Shown here piece by piece: positions 1-8,018 of a stretch of DNA of 64,000 nt; position 1 is the first letter of the stretch, and each line of letters opens with the position of its first letter. The translations under genes and the position numbers were made by a program. The notes below the pieces were generated by a model that worked only from the letters and a program-made list of their open reading frames with translations, was not told the DNA's origin and searched no databases. Source of the stretch: JALHSW01 sp963720675 (GTDB taxonomy: Bacteria > Actinomycetota > Acidimicrobiia > IMCC26256 > PALSA-555); assembly GCA_963720675.1 (NCBI GenBank), contig CAVRGH010000003.1, positions 124,001 through 188,000 on the forward strand, given 5' to 3'.

Positions 1-259
1 TCTTCCCGAACTTCGCGCGCAGCTCCGCGACCGGTGCCTCGTCGGCCCCGATCGCGTCGAGCAGCATCGCCGCGATCGCCTCCCGCTCGGTACCCCCGTC
101 CTCGAGCACCAGGGACGCGATCCCCAGCACCTGCCCGATCGAGGGCCGCGTCGTCGGGTCCGCGTCGGGCGCGGCCGCGTGGCGTGCGGTGGCCCACTCC
201 GTCGCCGTGAAGAACCGCTTCGAGAGGTGGACGTCGTTCCCGTCGGCCTGAGCACTCAT
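1..259 (-). CDS. HD-domain-like protein, degenerate, partial
   Basis: The 5' part of a minus-strand gene that runs off the left edge of the window; 86 residues are visible. The layout (an R-H near residue 30, then 'GIASLVLEDGG', then 'AIAAMLLDAIG', then 'AELRAKFG') matches the N-terminal half of small RelA/SpoT-type HD phosphohydrolases. In those enzymes the segment reads L-L-H-D-A. Here it is M-L-L-D-A, so the metal-binding His is a Leu, and the usual upstream Tyr-x-x-His is replaced by Ile-Gly-Gln. It may be a non-catalytic HD relative. It is the last visible gene of an operon with acetolactate decarboxylase 45 bp upstream. The family call is moderate because the C-terminus is missing. Confidence 0.55.
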   Translation of the reverse strand, partial: MSAQADGNDVHLSKRFFTATEWATARHAAAPDADPTTRPSIGQVLGIASLVLEDGGTEREAIAAMLLDAIGADEAPVAELRAKFGK

Positions 260-304
260 CGTGGCGAATGTAGCGAGCCCGCGCCGGTTCCGGCGGCTTT
301 TGGC

Positions 305-1132
305 TCAGGCACCCCCGCCGCCGCGGTCGCGGCCACCGTCGCCGCCTCCCTCGACGGCGCGGATCGCGGCCCGGTCGCTGACGCCGGGCTCGCCGAGCCC
401 GAGGCCTTCGGGCAGCTCGACGTGCAGCTCGTCGACCCCCTCGACCGATGCGGTGCCCTCCACGAGCGTGAGTCCGAGCACATGGCCGCCATGCTCGCGG
501 TCGTCGGACAGGAAGTGGAGGTGGTAGCCGGGCACCTCCAGACCTGCGGTGGCATCCGGGAAGCGGAAGCCCACGAGGCTCCCGCTCGCCCCGTCCAGGT
601 GCCACTCCGTCTGGTGGCGGGTCACCTCGGCGAGCGGCGGGTACGGCGGGCGTTGCGCCGCGACGCTGCGCAGGGTGAGGTCGGCGAACGCGCCGTCGAC
701 GCGCACTGCCTCGACCGGCTCCTCGCTGCCGGCGGCGAGCGCATCGAGTGCCGTGTGCAGCTCGAGCAGCCCGAGTGGCCCGACGAGGCGTGTCGCCGCG
801 CTCGGATCGAACGGACAGAGCACGGCGAACGGCGTGCGCGTCTCGGGTGGCACCCGCCTGACCCGACCAGCGTGGTCGATCACCCAGCACTCGCCGTCGA
901 GCACGACCATCTCGCCATCGAGGTGCTGGAGGGTGCCGATGCCGTGATCACCATGGGCCAGCAGCTCGCCGACGGTGATGTCGCCGTCGTAGCGGCCGTC
1001 CATGAGGGCGTCGAGCGTCCCCGCCTGCCACACCACGTGCTCGCGCGCGCGATCGTGCGCGAGTCCGGCGCGGTCGAGCGCGCGTACGTGCAGCGCGCCG
1101 ATCAGCCGGTGGTCGATGATCTCGATGGCCAC
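305..1132 (-). CDS. budA: alpha-acetolactate decarboxylase
   Basis: Converts 2-acetolactate to acetoin in the cytoplasm, diverting pyruvate-derived acetolactate from branched-chain amino acid synthesis to the neutral product acetoin (EC 4.1.1.5). The family signature is clear: 'YDGDITVGELLAHGDHGIGT' at residues 48-67 and 'HLHFLSDDREHGGHVLG' at 204-220, which supplies the His-x-His and following His ligands of the active-site metal. The body has the normal family length. A Gly/Arg-rich tail of about 25 residues is unusual and may be unstructured. It lies 9 bp downstream of the HAD gene in one minus-strand operon. No acetolactate synthase or acetoin dehydrogenase is in the window. Confidence 0.92.
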   Translation of the reverse strand: MAIEIIDHRLIGALHVRALDRAGLAHDRAREHVVWQAGTLDALMDGRYDGDITVGELLAHGDHGIGTLQHLDGEMVVLDGECWVIDHAGRVRRVPPETRTPFAVLCPFDPSAATRLVGPLGLLELHTALDALAAGSEEPVEAVRVDGAFADLTLRSVAAQRPPYPPLAEVTRHQTEWHLDGASGSLVGFRFPDATAGLEVPGYHLHFLSDDREHGGHVLGLTLVEGTASVEGVDELHVELPEGLGLGEPGVSDRAAIRAVEGGGDGGRDRGGGGA

Positions 1133-1141
1133 GACCCGACG

Positions 1142-1813
1142 CTAGGGCGTCTGGTCGCGGGGAGTGAGGTGCGCGGCGTCGAGGTTCGAGAGGGAGGCGA
1201 GCACGACGTCGGCGGTCTCGCTCACCGCGACCTCGTGACCCGGAGCGGGCACGGCCACGCACCACATGCCGGCGTTCTTGGCGGACGTGGCCCCGGCAGG
1301 GGAGTCCTCGAGCGCCGTGGAGCGCCGGGCGTCCACGCCGAGGTCCTCGGCCGCAGCGAGGTAGACCGCGGGGTCCGGCTTCCCCTTCGGGAGGTGCTCG
1401 GCGGACACCACCACGCCGAACGCGTCGGCGACGCCCAGTCGGCCGAGCGCGGCCTCGATGATGCGCTTCGGTGACGACGATGCGATCGCGAGCGGGACGC
1501 CGAGCTCCCCACTCACGGCGATGGCGTGGTCCGCGCCCGGCATCGCGACGCCGGACGTGGCGATCGCGGCGACGACTGCGTCGACGAGCTCCGCGGCGAC
1601 GTCGGCCGGCGACGGCCCCGACCACGGGCGACGCCGATACCAGTGCTCCGCGACCTCGTCGACCCGCATGCCGATCGTGGTCGCGAGGTCCGCGTCGCTC
1701 AGCGCGATCCCGACTGCGCCGAACACCACCCGCTCCGACGCTGCCCAGAGCGGCTCGGAGTCGATGAGCAGACCGTCGAGATCGAAGACGATCGCGTCGG
1801 GCCCGTCCGTCAC
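1142..1813 (-). CDS. HAD-superfamily phosphatase (beta-phosphoglucomutase/YniC-like)
   Basis: A soluble 223-residue haloacid-dehalogenase-type phosphohydrolase. Motif I is 'VFDLDGLLIDS' with the nucleophile and acid Asp near the N-terminus. Motif II is the 'ASSSPKR' Ser, motif III the 'KGKPDP' Lys, and motif IV 'ALEDSPAG'. A helical cap sits between motifs I and II. This pattern is typical of sugar-phosphate phosphatases and beta-phosphoglucomutases; the substrate cannot be told. The GTG start at 1813 is preferred because it overlaps the sulfotransferase stop (GTGA). The open frame extends upstream without family similarity. Translationally coupled inside the 0.3-2.4 kb minus operon. Confidence 0.85.
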   Translation of the reverse strand: MTDGPDAIVFDLDGLLIDSEPLWAASERVVFGAVGIALSDADLATTIGMRVDEVAEHWYRRRPWSGPSPADVAAELVDAVVAAIATSGVAMPGADHAIAVSGELGVPLAIASSSPKRIIEAALGRLGVADAFGVVVSAEHLPKGKPDPAVYLAAAEDLGVDARRSTALEDSPAGATSAKNAGMWCVAVPAPGHEVAVSETADVVLASLSNLDAAHLTPRDQTP

Positions 1814-2445
1814 TCGGGCGGGTCGAGCCCGACCATCTGACGGAAGTCCGACGTGGTGTTCGTGTTCGGGAAGGGTTCGTCGGGCACGGAGACGTCGAGG
1901 AACGCGCAGAGCGGCTCCCACCCGTCGGCGACGTCGTAGACGAGCAGCGCATCTGTCGGGACCGAGTCGATGACGTCCTGCTCGTGGGCCGCCAGCATCG
2001 CGAGCGTGTGCTCACGGCTGAGGTCGCCGCCCAGCGTGCGCTCGAAGATGAGCGCGCGCGTCATCCGTGAGTGCGCGGCCATCACCGGGTCGTCCTCGTC
2101 CTCGATCGGGCGCTGGAGCGACTCGAGGATGGTCTTGCTGAAGCTGGCGTACCACGCGTCCGGGTCGCGACGGGTCAGCACGATCTTCGCGTCGGGGTTC
2201 GCGGCGCGCAGCTCCCGCCAGAACGTGCACGCGGGCCAGTCGCAGGTGGATCGGTACCCGTCGAGGAGGGTCGCCCAGTCGACCGCCTCACCCGCGATCG
2301 CCGCCGCCCAGGTCGCGACGTGATCGTCCTTCCCGAAGACCTCGAGCATGTGGTAGCAGGGCCCGAACCCGAGCTGCTCGAGTGCCTGCTTGAACGACAA
2401 CGTGCCAGTGCGTCCCCACCCGGCACCGATCACCGCGAGCGTCAC
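1810..2445 (-). CDS. sulfotransferase family protein (Sulfotransfer_4 type)
   Basis: A PAPS-dependent sulfotransferase-like protein of 211 residues. The N-terminal 'GAGWGRTGTLSFKQALEQLG' is the 5'-phosphosulfate-binding loop typical of the Sulfotransfer_4 group, followed by 'FGPCYHMLEV'. A central 'KIVLTRRDPDAWYASF' carries the Arg and Ser of the 3'-phosphate-binding site. GTG at 2445 was chosen because a GAGAGGAGG ribosome-binding site lies 5 nt upstream. A start 21 bp earlier is possible but has no such site. First gene of the minus operon that continues with the HAD phosphatase. The sulfate acceptor is unknown. Confidence 0.85.
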   Translation of the reverse strand: MTLAVIGAGWGRTGTLSFKQALEQLGFGPCYHMLEVFGKDDHVATWAAAIAGEAVDWATLLDGYRSTCDWPACTFWRELRAANPDAKIVLTRRDPDAWYASFSKTILESLQRPIEDEDDPVMAAHSRMTRALIFERTLGGDLSREHTLAMLAAHEQDVIDSVPTDALLVYDVADGWEPLCAFLDVSVPDEPFPNTNTTSDFRQMVGLDPPE

Positions 2446-2527
2446 GGCGTCCTCCTCTCGACCCACGGACGCTACCGCCGTGCCGCGCCGATCGCTTCGG
2501 GACCGTCAGGGACCTAGCCTTGCCGCC

Positions 2528-3430
2528 ATGCGCATCGGGATCTTCGGCGGGGACACGGCAAACGGTCCGATCGACACGATCGTCGACGCGGCGCGCGCAG
2601 CCGCCGACGACGGGTTCGCGTCGTACTGGCTGCCGCAGATCTTCGGGATGGACGCGCTCACGGCGCTCGCCGTCGTCGGCCGGGAGGTGCCGGGGATCGA
2701 GCTGGGCACCGCGGTCGTCCCCACCTACCCGCGGCATCCGGCGATGCTCGCCGCGCAGGCGATGACGACGCAGTCCATCATCGGTGGCCGGCTCGCGCTG
2801 GGCATCGGCCTGTCGCACCAGCTCGTCATCGAGTCGATGTTCGGGATGTCGTTCGAGAAGCCGGTGCGTCACATGCGCGAGTACCTCGAGATCCTCGTGC
2901 CGCTGGTGCAGACCGGTGGCGTCTCGTTCGCGGGCGAGACGCTCACCGGCCACGTCGGGCTCGACGTCAAGGGCGCGACCCCGTTCCCGGTCCTCGTCGC
3001 GGCGCTGGGCACCAAGATGCTCGAGCTCGCGGGCACGGTGGCGGACGGCACGGTCACGTGGATGACCGGGCCGGCGACGATCGAGTCGCACATCGTGCCC
3101 ACGATCTCCGCTGCGGCGACCGCCGCGGGCCGTCCCGCTCCCCGCATCGGGGTGGGGCTCCCGGTGTGCGTCACCGACGACGAGGCCGCGGCCCGAGCGC
3201 GGGCCGGCGAGCTCTTCCAGATCTACGGCACCCTGCCGTCGTACCGGGCGATGCTCGACAAGGAGGGGGCCGGCGGGCCCTCCGACGTGGCCATCGTCGG
3301 CGACGAGGCCTCGGTCAGGGCCCAGGTCGAGCACCTCGGTGCGGTGGGGACGACCGACTTCGTCGCCAACGTCTTCGGGTCCTCCGCCGAGCGCACCCGC
3401 ACCCGCGAGCTGCTCCGAACCCTGCTCTAG
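2528..3430 (+). CDS. LLM-class F420-dependent oxidoreductase
   Basis: A 300-residue TIM-barrel flavin/F420-type oxidoreductase of the luciferase-like monooxygenase superfamily. Typical features are the start 'MRIGIFGGDT', the early 'ASYWLPQIFGMDAL', the strand 'IELGTAVVPTYPRHPAMLAAQAMT' and 'GRLALGIGLSH' before the insertion region. The closest resemblance is the TIGR03564-type group of actinobacterial F420 proteins. ATG 2528 fits the conserved N-terminus; the longer open frame upstream is non-homologous. A palindromic repeat begins at its stop codon. The substrate is unknown. Confidence 0.88.
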   Translation: MRIGIFGGDTANGPIDTIVDAARAAADDGFASYWLPQIFGMDALTALAVVGREVPGIELGTAVVPTYPRHPAMLAAQAMTTQSIIGGRLALGIGLSHQLVIESMFGMSFEKPVRHMREYLEILVPLVQTGGVSFAGETLTGHVGLDVKGATPFPVLVAALGTKMLELAGTVADGTVTWMTGPATIESHIVPTISAAATAAGRPAPRIGVGLPVCVTDDEAAARARAGELFQIYGTLPSYRAMLDKEGAGGPSDVAIVGDEASVRAQVEHLGAVGTTDFVANVFGSSAERTRTRELLRTLL

Positions 3431-3480
3431 AGGCGTTTTGGCGTCAGGAAGGGTGTCTCGGACACCCAATGCCGACGCCA
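3429..3480. repeat. palindromic intergenic element, family 1, copy 1
   Basis: Nested hairpin directly after the preceding oxidoreductase. The outer stem is TGGCGTC (3439-3445) with GACGCCA (3474-3480). The inner stem is GGGTGTC (3451-3457) with GACACCC (3461-3467) around a TCG loop. Its first 18 bases, AGAGGCGTTTTGGCGTCA, are identical to 39923-39940. It lies between co-directional genes and could terminate transcription before typA, or be a REP-like dispersed element. Confidence 0.75.
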
Positions 3481-3574
3481 GAACCCCTTCGAACACCGGT
3501 GTGCCCCGCTCCCAGGGTGGTGCGCGAAGAGCGGTAAACTGGGTGTTCCCCGGCTCCACCGGAAAGGCCCTGCT

Positions 3575-5434
3575 GTGCGCGCGCGTGCCGACCTGCGGAA
3601 CGTGGCGATCGTCGCCCACGTCGACCACGGAAAGACCACTCTCGTCGACGCCATGCTGCGTCAGACCGGGGCCTTCCGCGCCCATGAGGAAGTCGTGGAC
3701 CGGGTCATGGACTCGACCGACCTCGAGCGCGAGAAGGGCATCACGATCCTCGCCAAGAACACGGCGGTCCGCTACGGCGACGTGAAGATCAACGTCGTCG
3801 ACACGCCGGGCCACGCCGACTTCGGGGGCGAGGTGGAGCGTGGCCTCACCATGGTCGACGGCATCCTCTTGCTCGTCGATGCGAGCGAGGGTCCGCTCCC
3901 CCAGACCCGCTTCGTCCTCCGCAAGGCGCTCGAGGCGCGGCTCCCTGTCATCCTCGTCGTCAACAAGGTCGACCGCTCCGACGCCCGCGTCGCCGAGGTC
4001 GTGCACGAGGTGGAGGAGCTCTTCCTCGACCTCGACGCCGACGAGCACCAGATCGACTTCCCGATCGTCTACTGCAACGCCCGTGCCGGCCGAGCGTCGC
4101 TCGACGCTGCGGATCCCGACCTGCTCCTGCCCGAGTCGTCGCCCGAGGGCGGGCTCAAGCCGCTGCTCGAGCTGCTCCTCGAGCGCATCCCCGCGCCCGA
4201 GTACGACCCCGACCATCCGCTGCAGGCACTCGTCACCAACCTCGACGCATCGCCCTACGTCGGTCGGCTCGCGCTCTGCCGCGTGCGCCACGGTGTGCTC
4301 CGCAAGGGCGAGCAGGTCGCGTGGTGCCGCGCCGACGGCACGATCGAGAACGTCAAGATCACCGAGCTGTACGTGACCGAGGCCCTCGACCGCGTCGACG
4401 CACAGGAGGCCGGCCCGGGCGAGATCTGCGCGATCGCCGGACTCCCGGAAGTCACCATCGGTGAGACGCTCGCCGATCCCGAGGATCCTCGACCACTCCC
4501 GGTGATCCACGTCGACGCCCCGAGCCTGTCGATGACGATCGGGATCAACACGTCCCCGCTCGCCGGCCAGGACGGCTCCAAGCTCACTGCGCGGATGGTC
4601 AAGAACCGGCTCGACGCCGAGCTCGTCGGCAACGTGTCGCTGCGCGTGCTCAACACCGACCGTCCCGACGCGTGGGAGGTCCAGGGCCGTGGCGAGCTCC
4701 AGCTCGCCGTGCTCGTCGAGATGATGCGTCGCGAGGGCTTCGAGCTCACGGTCGGCAAGCCCGAGGTCGTCACCCGCGAGGTGGACGGCAAGATCCACGA
4801 GCCGGTCGAGCGCGTCGCCATCGACGTCCCCGAGGACTACCTCGGCGTCGTCACCCAGCTCCTCTCGATGCGCAAGGGTCGCCTCGAGCAGATGGTCAAC
4901 CACGGCACCGGCTGGGTGCGGATGGAGTACCTCGTCGCCGCGCGCGGTCTCGTCGGGTTCCGCACCGAGTTCATGACCGAGACGCGTGGTACCGGGATCC
5001 TGCATCATGTGTTCGAGCGGTACGAGCCGTGGCACGGCGATCTCCGCACCCGACCGACCGGCAGCATGGTGTCCGACCGTCGTGGACAGACCAACTCGTA
5101 CGCGCTCATGAACCTGCAGGAGCGCGGGCAGATGCTCGTCGGCCCCGGGATCGAGGTCTACGAGGGGATGATCGTCGGGGAGAACGCCCGGTCCGATGAC
5201 ATGGACGTGAACCCCACGAAGGAGAAGAAGCTCACGAACCACCGTGCTTCGTCGGCCGACGAGATGGTGCGGCTCGTGCCGCCGCGCCCGATGTCACTCG
5301 AGCAGGCGCTCGAGTTCGTCGCATCCGACGAGTGCGCAGAAGTGACACCCGAGAACGTCAGGCTCCGCAAGACGGTGCTCGACGCGACCATCCGCGGACG
5401 CGAGCGCGGGCGGGCGAAACCGCCGCGCCGCTGA
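3575..5434 (+). CDS. typA: translational GTPase TypA/BipA
   Basis: A ribosome-associated GTPase of the EF-G/LepA class, involved in stress and cold adaptation and ribosome assembly. The G domain shows the P-loop 'AHVDHGKT' (residues 14-21), switch I 'EREKGIT' (51-57), 'DTPGHADF' and 'NKVDR'. It is followed by a beta-barrel domain, two EF-G-like domains and the BipA-specific C-terminal domain ('GTGILHHVFERY', 'RGQTNSYAL', 'GENARSDDMDVNPTKEKKLTN'). The length of 619 residues is normal. The GTG start has a GGAAAGG site 7 nt upstream. Stand-alone housekeeping gene; the small charged gene that follows 38 bp later may be co-transcribed. Confidence 0.97.
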   Translation: MRARADLRNVAIVAHVDHGKTTLVDAMLRQTGAFRAHEEVVDRVMDSTDLEREKGITILAKNTAVRYGDVKINVVDTPGHADFGGEVERGLTMVDGILLLVDASEGPLPQTRFVLRKALEARLPVILVVNKVDRSDARVAEVVHEVEELFLDLDADEHQIDFPIVYCNARAGRASLDAADPDLLLPESSPEGGLKPLLELLLERIPAPEYDPDHPLQALVTNLDASPYVGRLALCRVRHGVLRKGEQVAWCRADGTIENVKITELYVTEALDRVDAQEAGPGEICAIAGLPEVTIGETLADPEDPRPLPVIHVDAPSLSMTIGINTSPLAGQDGSKLTARMVKNRLDAELVGNVSLRVLNTDRPDAWEVQGRGELQLAVLVEMMRREGFELTVGKPEVVTREVDGKIHEPVERVAIDVPEDYLGVVTQLLSMRKGRLEQMVNHGTGWVRMEYLVAARGLVGFRTEFMTETRGTGILHHVFERYEPWHGDLRTRPTGSMVSDRRGQTNSYALMNLQERGQMLVGPGIEVYEGMIVGENARSDDMDVNPTKEKKLTNHRASSADEMVRLVPPRPMSLEQALEFVASDECAEVTPENVRLRKTVLDATIRGRERGRAKPPRR

Positions 5435-5472
5435 CGCGACCGACCGACACCGACGACGAGAGGGGACAACCG

Positions 5473-5811
5473 ATGGCTGGGAGACAGCGCACGACGTTCG
5501 CGAAGCTCCAGAAGGAGCGCGCCCGCCAGGAGAAGCAAGCCGCCAAGCGCGCCCGGCGTCAGGGGCTCGCGCCCGAGCCGGTGATCCAGGACGACGGACC
5601 GCCGGTCGACATCAACGACCCGTCGACCTGGCGCTACGCCGACGAGATCGCGGCCGAGAAGGAAGCGCCGGCCGAAGCGGCCGACGCCGAGGCCGAGGCC
5701 GAGGTCAAGGACGAGGTCGAAGGACGAGGCGAAGGCCGAGGCGACGCCCGAGGCCTGATCGACCGAGCCACAACCGCGGATGCGTTGCGCACCCTGGGAT
5801 GCCGGGGTTGA
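5473..5811 (+). CDS. small highly charged protein, apparent 3' frameshift
   Basis: Begins 'MAGRQRTTFAKLQKERARQEKQ', a basic coiled-coil-like head, followed by 'DINDPSTWRYADEIAAEKE' and an Ala/Glu/Lys tail. Unrecognised, but the head resembles small proteins seen in related actinobacteria. The tail seems to switch frame at 5722. Skipping one G of GAAGGACG gives 'DEAKAEATPEA' and a stop at 5756-5758, which continues the same acidic composition. As written, the frame instead turns Gly/Arg-rich and runs through a palindromic element to 5811. ATG 5473 follows an AGAGGGGA site. Likely transcribed with typA. Confidence 0.6.
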   Translation: MAGRQRTTFAKLQKERARQEKQAAKRARRQGLAPEPVIQDDGPPVDINDPSTWRYADEIAAEKEAPAEAADAEAEAEVKDEVEGRGEGRGDARGLIDRATTADALRTLGCRG

Positions 5812-5823
5812 GCAACGCACGCC
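5778..5823 (+). repeat. 46-bp palindromic element, family 2, copy A (diverged)
   Basis: Outer arms TGCGTTGC (5781-5788) and GCAACGCA (5812-5819) with a G/C-rich centre, between two convergent genes. It shares GGATGCG, CACCC and ATGCCGGGG with the three closer copies at 37905, 61261 and 62129. It differs in both arms, and the two arms differ together, so pairing is kept. Confidence 0.6.
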
Positions 5824-5860
5824 CGTCGGTGCGCGAGCGTGCCGACGAGCAGTGTGGGTG

Positions 5861-6496
5861 TCAGCGGCGGCGCAGCTCGTCGAGCTCGGCGAGCGCGCCT
5901 CGTGGGTCCGTCTCCACGACGATCCCGTGGAGCCCGAGGTCCCGCGCCGCGACGACGTTGTGCTCGAGGTCGTCGAGGAACACCACCCGTGACGGGTCCG
6001 AGACTCCGACACGCTCGAGTGCGGTTGCATAGATCGCGGGGTAAGGCTTGCGTACGCCCTCGAGGCACGAATCGACGACGGCGTCGAACAGCGCGTCGAC
6101 GTCGAGCTGCTTTCGCCACGTGTCGCCGTACTCGCGGATGTTGTTCGTGACGATCGCGTTGCGCACGCCGTCGACCCGCAGCGTACGGACATAGTCGACG
6201 ACGACCGTGCGATCCACGTCATCGCCGGCCATGCTCCCGAACATCTCGCCGATATCGAAGCGCATCCCGGCGGCGTCGGCCTCGGCGGCGATCTCCGTGA
6301 GTGCGTCGGCGAACGTCATCTCGCCCCGTTCGAGCCGGTGCCAGGCATGCTCGGTGTCGGCGTCGTAGGACCCGAACACCAGCCGCACGAAGCCGTCGGG
6401 GTCGGCCCCCTGCGCGTGGGCGTACGCGTGTGCGGCGTCGAACGGCGACGGCGTGAACACCCCGCCGAAGTCCCACAGGACGGCCTCGATCTCCAT
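5861..6496 (-). CDS. HAD-IA family hydrolase
   Basis: A 211-residue cytoplasmic HAD phosphatase-like protein. Motif I is 'AVLWDFGGVFTPSPF', the variant D-F-G-G-V seen in the group that includes epoxide-hydrolase N-terminal phosphatases and YihX-type enzymes. Motif II is the Thr of 'AIVTNN', motif III 'GVRKPYPAIY', motif IV 'VFLDDLEHNV'. A helical cap lies between motifs I and II. ATG 6494-6496 fits the family N-terminus; the open frame continues far upstream only as antisense of other genes. It is divergent from the SDR gene, with 33 bp between starts. Substrate unknown. Confidence 0.85.
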   Translation of the reverse strand: MEIEAVLWDFGGVFTPSPFDAAHAYAHAQGADPDGFVRLVFGSYDADTEHAWHRLERGEMTFADALTEIAAEADAAGMRFDIGEMFGSMAGDDVDRTVVVDYVRTLRVDGVRNAIVTNNIREYGDTWRKQLDVDALFDAVVDSCLEGVRKPYPAIYATALERVGVSDPSRVVFLDDLEHNVVAARDLGLHGIVVETDPRGALAELDELRRR

Positions 6497-6529
6497 GCGC
6501 CGTAGGGTACGGGACGAGGAGGCTCGCCC

Positions 6530-7324
6530 GTGACGCGCAGCGACGACACCGCAGTGCCCGACTACCCGGGGCTCCTCCGGCTCGACGGGCGACGCGTGCT
6601 CGTGCTCGGGGCCGGACAGGGGATCGGGCGTCAGACCGCCCACGCCCTCACCGCGGTCGGCGCGCGGGTGGCGTGCGTCGACCTCGACGCCGACCTTGCC
6701 TCGGACATCGCCCGAGAGGTCGACGGGCTCGCGATCGTCGGTGATGCGACGCAACGGGCCGACATGGAGCGCATCTTCTCCGAGGCGGCCGGGCCGGGCC
6801 CGCTCGACTGTGTCGTCGACATCATCGGCATGGCGCGCTACGCGGCGCTCACCGACATCACCGACGGCGACTGGGACTGGCACCAGGACATCGTGCTGCG
6901 CCACGCTTTCTTCGCGATGCAGCTCGGAGGGCGCGCGCTCGCGGCGCGCGGTGGCTCCATGGTGTTCGTCGCTTCGGTGTCCGGCATCACGTCGGCCCCG
7001 CAGCACGCGGCGTACGGCGTCGCCAAGGCCGGACTCATGTCGTTGGTGCGCACCGCGGCGACCGAGCTCGGGCCGCAGCGAGTGCGGGTGAACGCGGTGG
7101 CGCCCGGCGTCGTCTGGACGCCTCGCATCTCGGTCGCGCTCGGCGACGAGGGGCTTGCCCGAAACACAGCCAACGCGCCGCTTCGCCGCGTCGCGCAGCC
7201 GGCCGACATCGCTGCCGCGATCCTCTTCTTCTGCTCCGATCTGTCGTCCTACGTGACCGGGCAGACGCTCGTCGTCGACGGCGGAGTCGGCGTCAAGTTC
7301 CCGTACCCCATGGCGGACGCCTGA
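6530..7324 (+). CDS. SDR-family oxidoreductase
   Basis: A classical NAD(P)-dependent short-chain dehydrogenase/reductase of 264 residues. The cofactor loop is 'GAGQGIG' (27-33), and 'CVDLDAD' ends the second strand with acidic residues, which suggests NAD preference. The catalytic Ser is in 'ASVSGITS' and the Tyr-x-x-x-Lys in 'YGVAK', followed by 'RVNAVAPG' and the C-terminal 'VTGQTLVVDGG'. GTG start. The N-terminal extension of about 20 residues is longer than usual. Substrate unknown. Confidence 0.9.
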   Translation: MTRSDDTAVPDYPGLLRLDGRRVLVLGAGQGIGRQTAHALTAVGARVACVDLDADLASDIAREVDGLAIVGDATQRADMERIFSEAAGPGPLDCVVDIIGMARYAALTDITDGDWDWHQDIVLRHAFFAMQLGGRALAARGGSMVFVASVSGITSAPQHAAYGVAKAGLMSLVRTAATELGPQRVRVNAVAPGVVWTPRISVALGDEGLARNTANAPLRRVAQPADIAAAILFFCSDLSSYVTGQTLVVDGGVGVKFPYPMADA

Positions 7325-7355
7325 TCCGTCATCCTGGTGCGCTCTCGCGCACGAA

Positions 7356-7960
7356 TCACTCCGGTGCGCGCCTGCGTACGGTCGGGTCGTCGAGCCACTG
7401 CTCGAGCGTTGGCGCGGGATAGGCGGTGAGCCCGGGCCGCCAGCCGGCGTCGAGCTTCTGCTCGCCGATGCCGGCCTCGGCCCAGATGTGGCAGCTGTTC
7501 CGGAGCCAGGGGCTCGAGCCGGTCGGGGAGGCCGCGACGACCGGCGTGTCGCCGGCGCTCCGGTGCCGGGTCGACACCGCGGACTGGATCGCCGCTGGGC
7601 CGAGCGCACGGACGAGCTCCACGAGATGGCTGCAACCCGAGACCCCGCCGAAGCGCTCGCGTACGACCCGGGTGTAGCCGGCGCCGATGGCGACGCCCAC
7701 GAGGCCGCCGAACGCGGGCGCGATGTCGGCGCACTCGGTGTGGGGAACGCGTGCATCGTGGCCTCGGCCTCGATGATCGTGAGGTCCGGAATCCGGACCG
7801 TCACGGCGAGCTCCATGTCGTGCACCACTTCGGCCCAGGTGCCCTCGGCCCAGGGTCGTGAATCCCGGAGATGCCCCACCACCCGCAGGGCATCGGGGAG
7901 CTCGGTGCTCTCGAACTCCAGGGTGCGACGGTGGACGGGGACATCGTGGGGTGTCGTCAT
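7356..7960 (-). CDS. DUF2889 family protein (frameshifted)
   Basis: The two halves lie in different frames but join into one DUF2889-type protein. The N-terminal part has 'VHRRTLEFES', 'RDSRPWAEG', 'HDMELAVTVRIPDLTI' and 'ATMHAFP'. After the break comes 'HTECADIAPAFGGLVGVAIG', 'RERFGGVSGCSHL' and 'SCHIWAEAG'. The conserved Cys and His residues are spread over both halves. The break is at the GGGG run 7742-7745, where one more G restores the frame. Function of the family is unknown. It is divergent from the penicillin-binding protein gene 58 bp away. Confidence 0.75.
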
Positions 7961-8018
7961 CGTGCTGCGACCGTAGCGACCGCGGCGGAACCGCCGCGGC
8001 CGTCAGTAGAATCCCCCC

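Noticed and set aside
179..1474. A 431-codon plus frame over the decarboxylase and HAD genes
   Set aside because: Antisense to two recognisable enzymes, with no motif of its own.
2288..5242. Very long minus-strand open frame (984 codons) over the oxidoreductase and typA
   Set aside because: It is antisense to two strongly recognised genes. High-GC codon bias opens the complementary frame, and its sequence is low in structure with no known motif.
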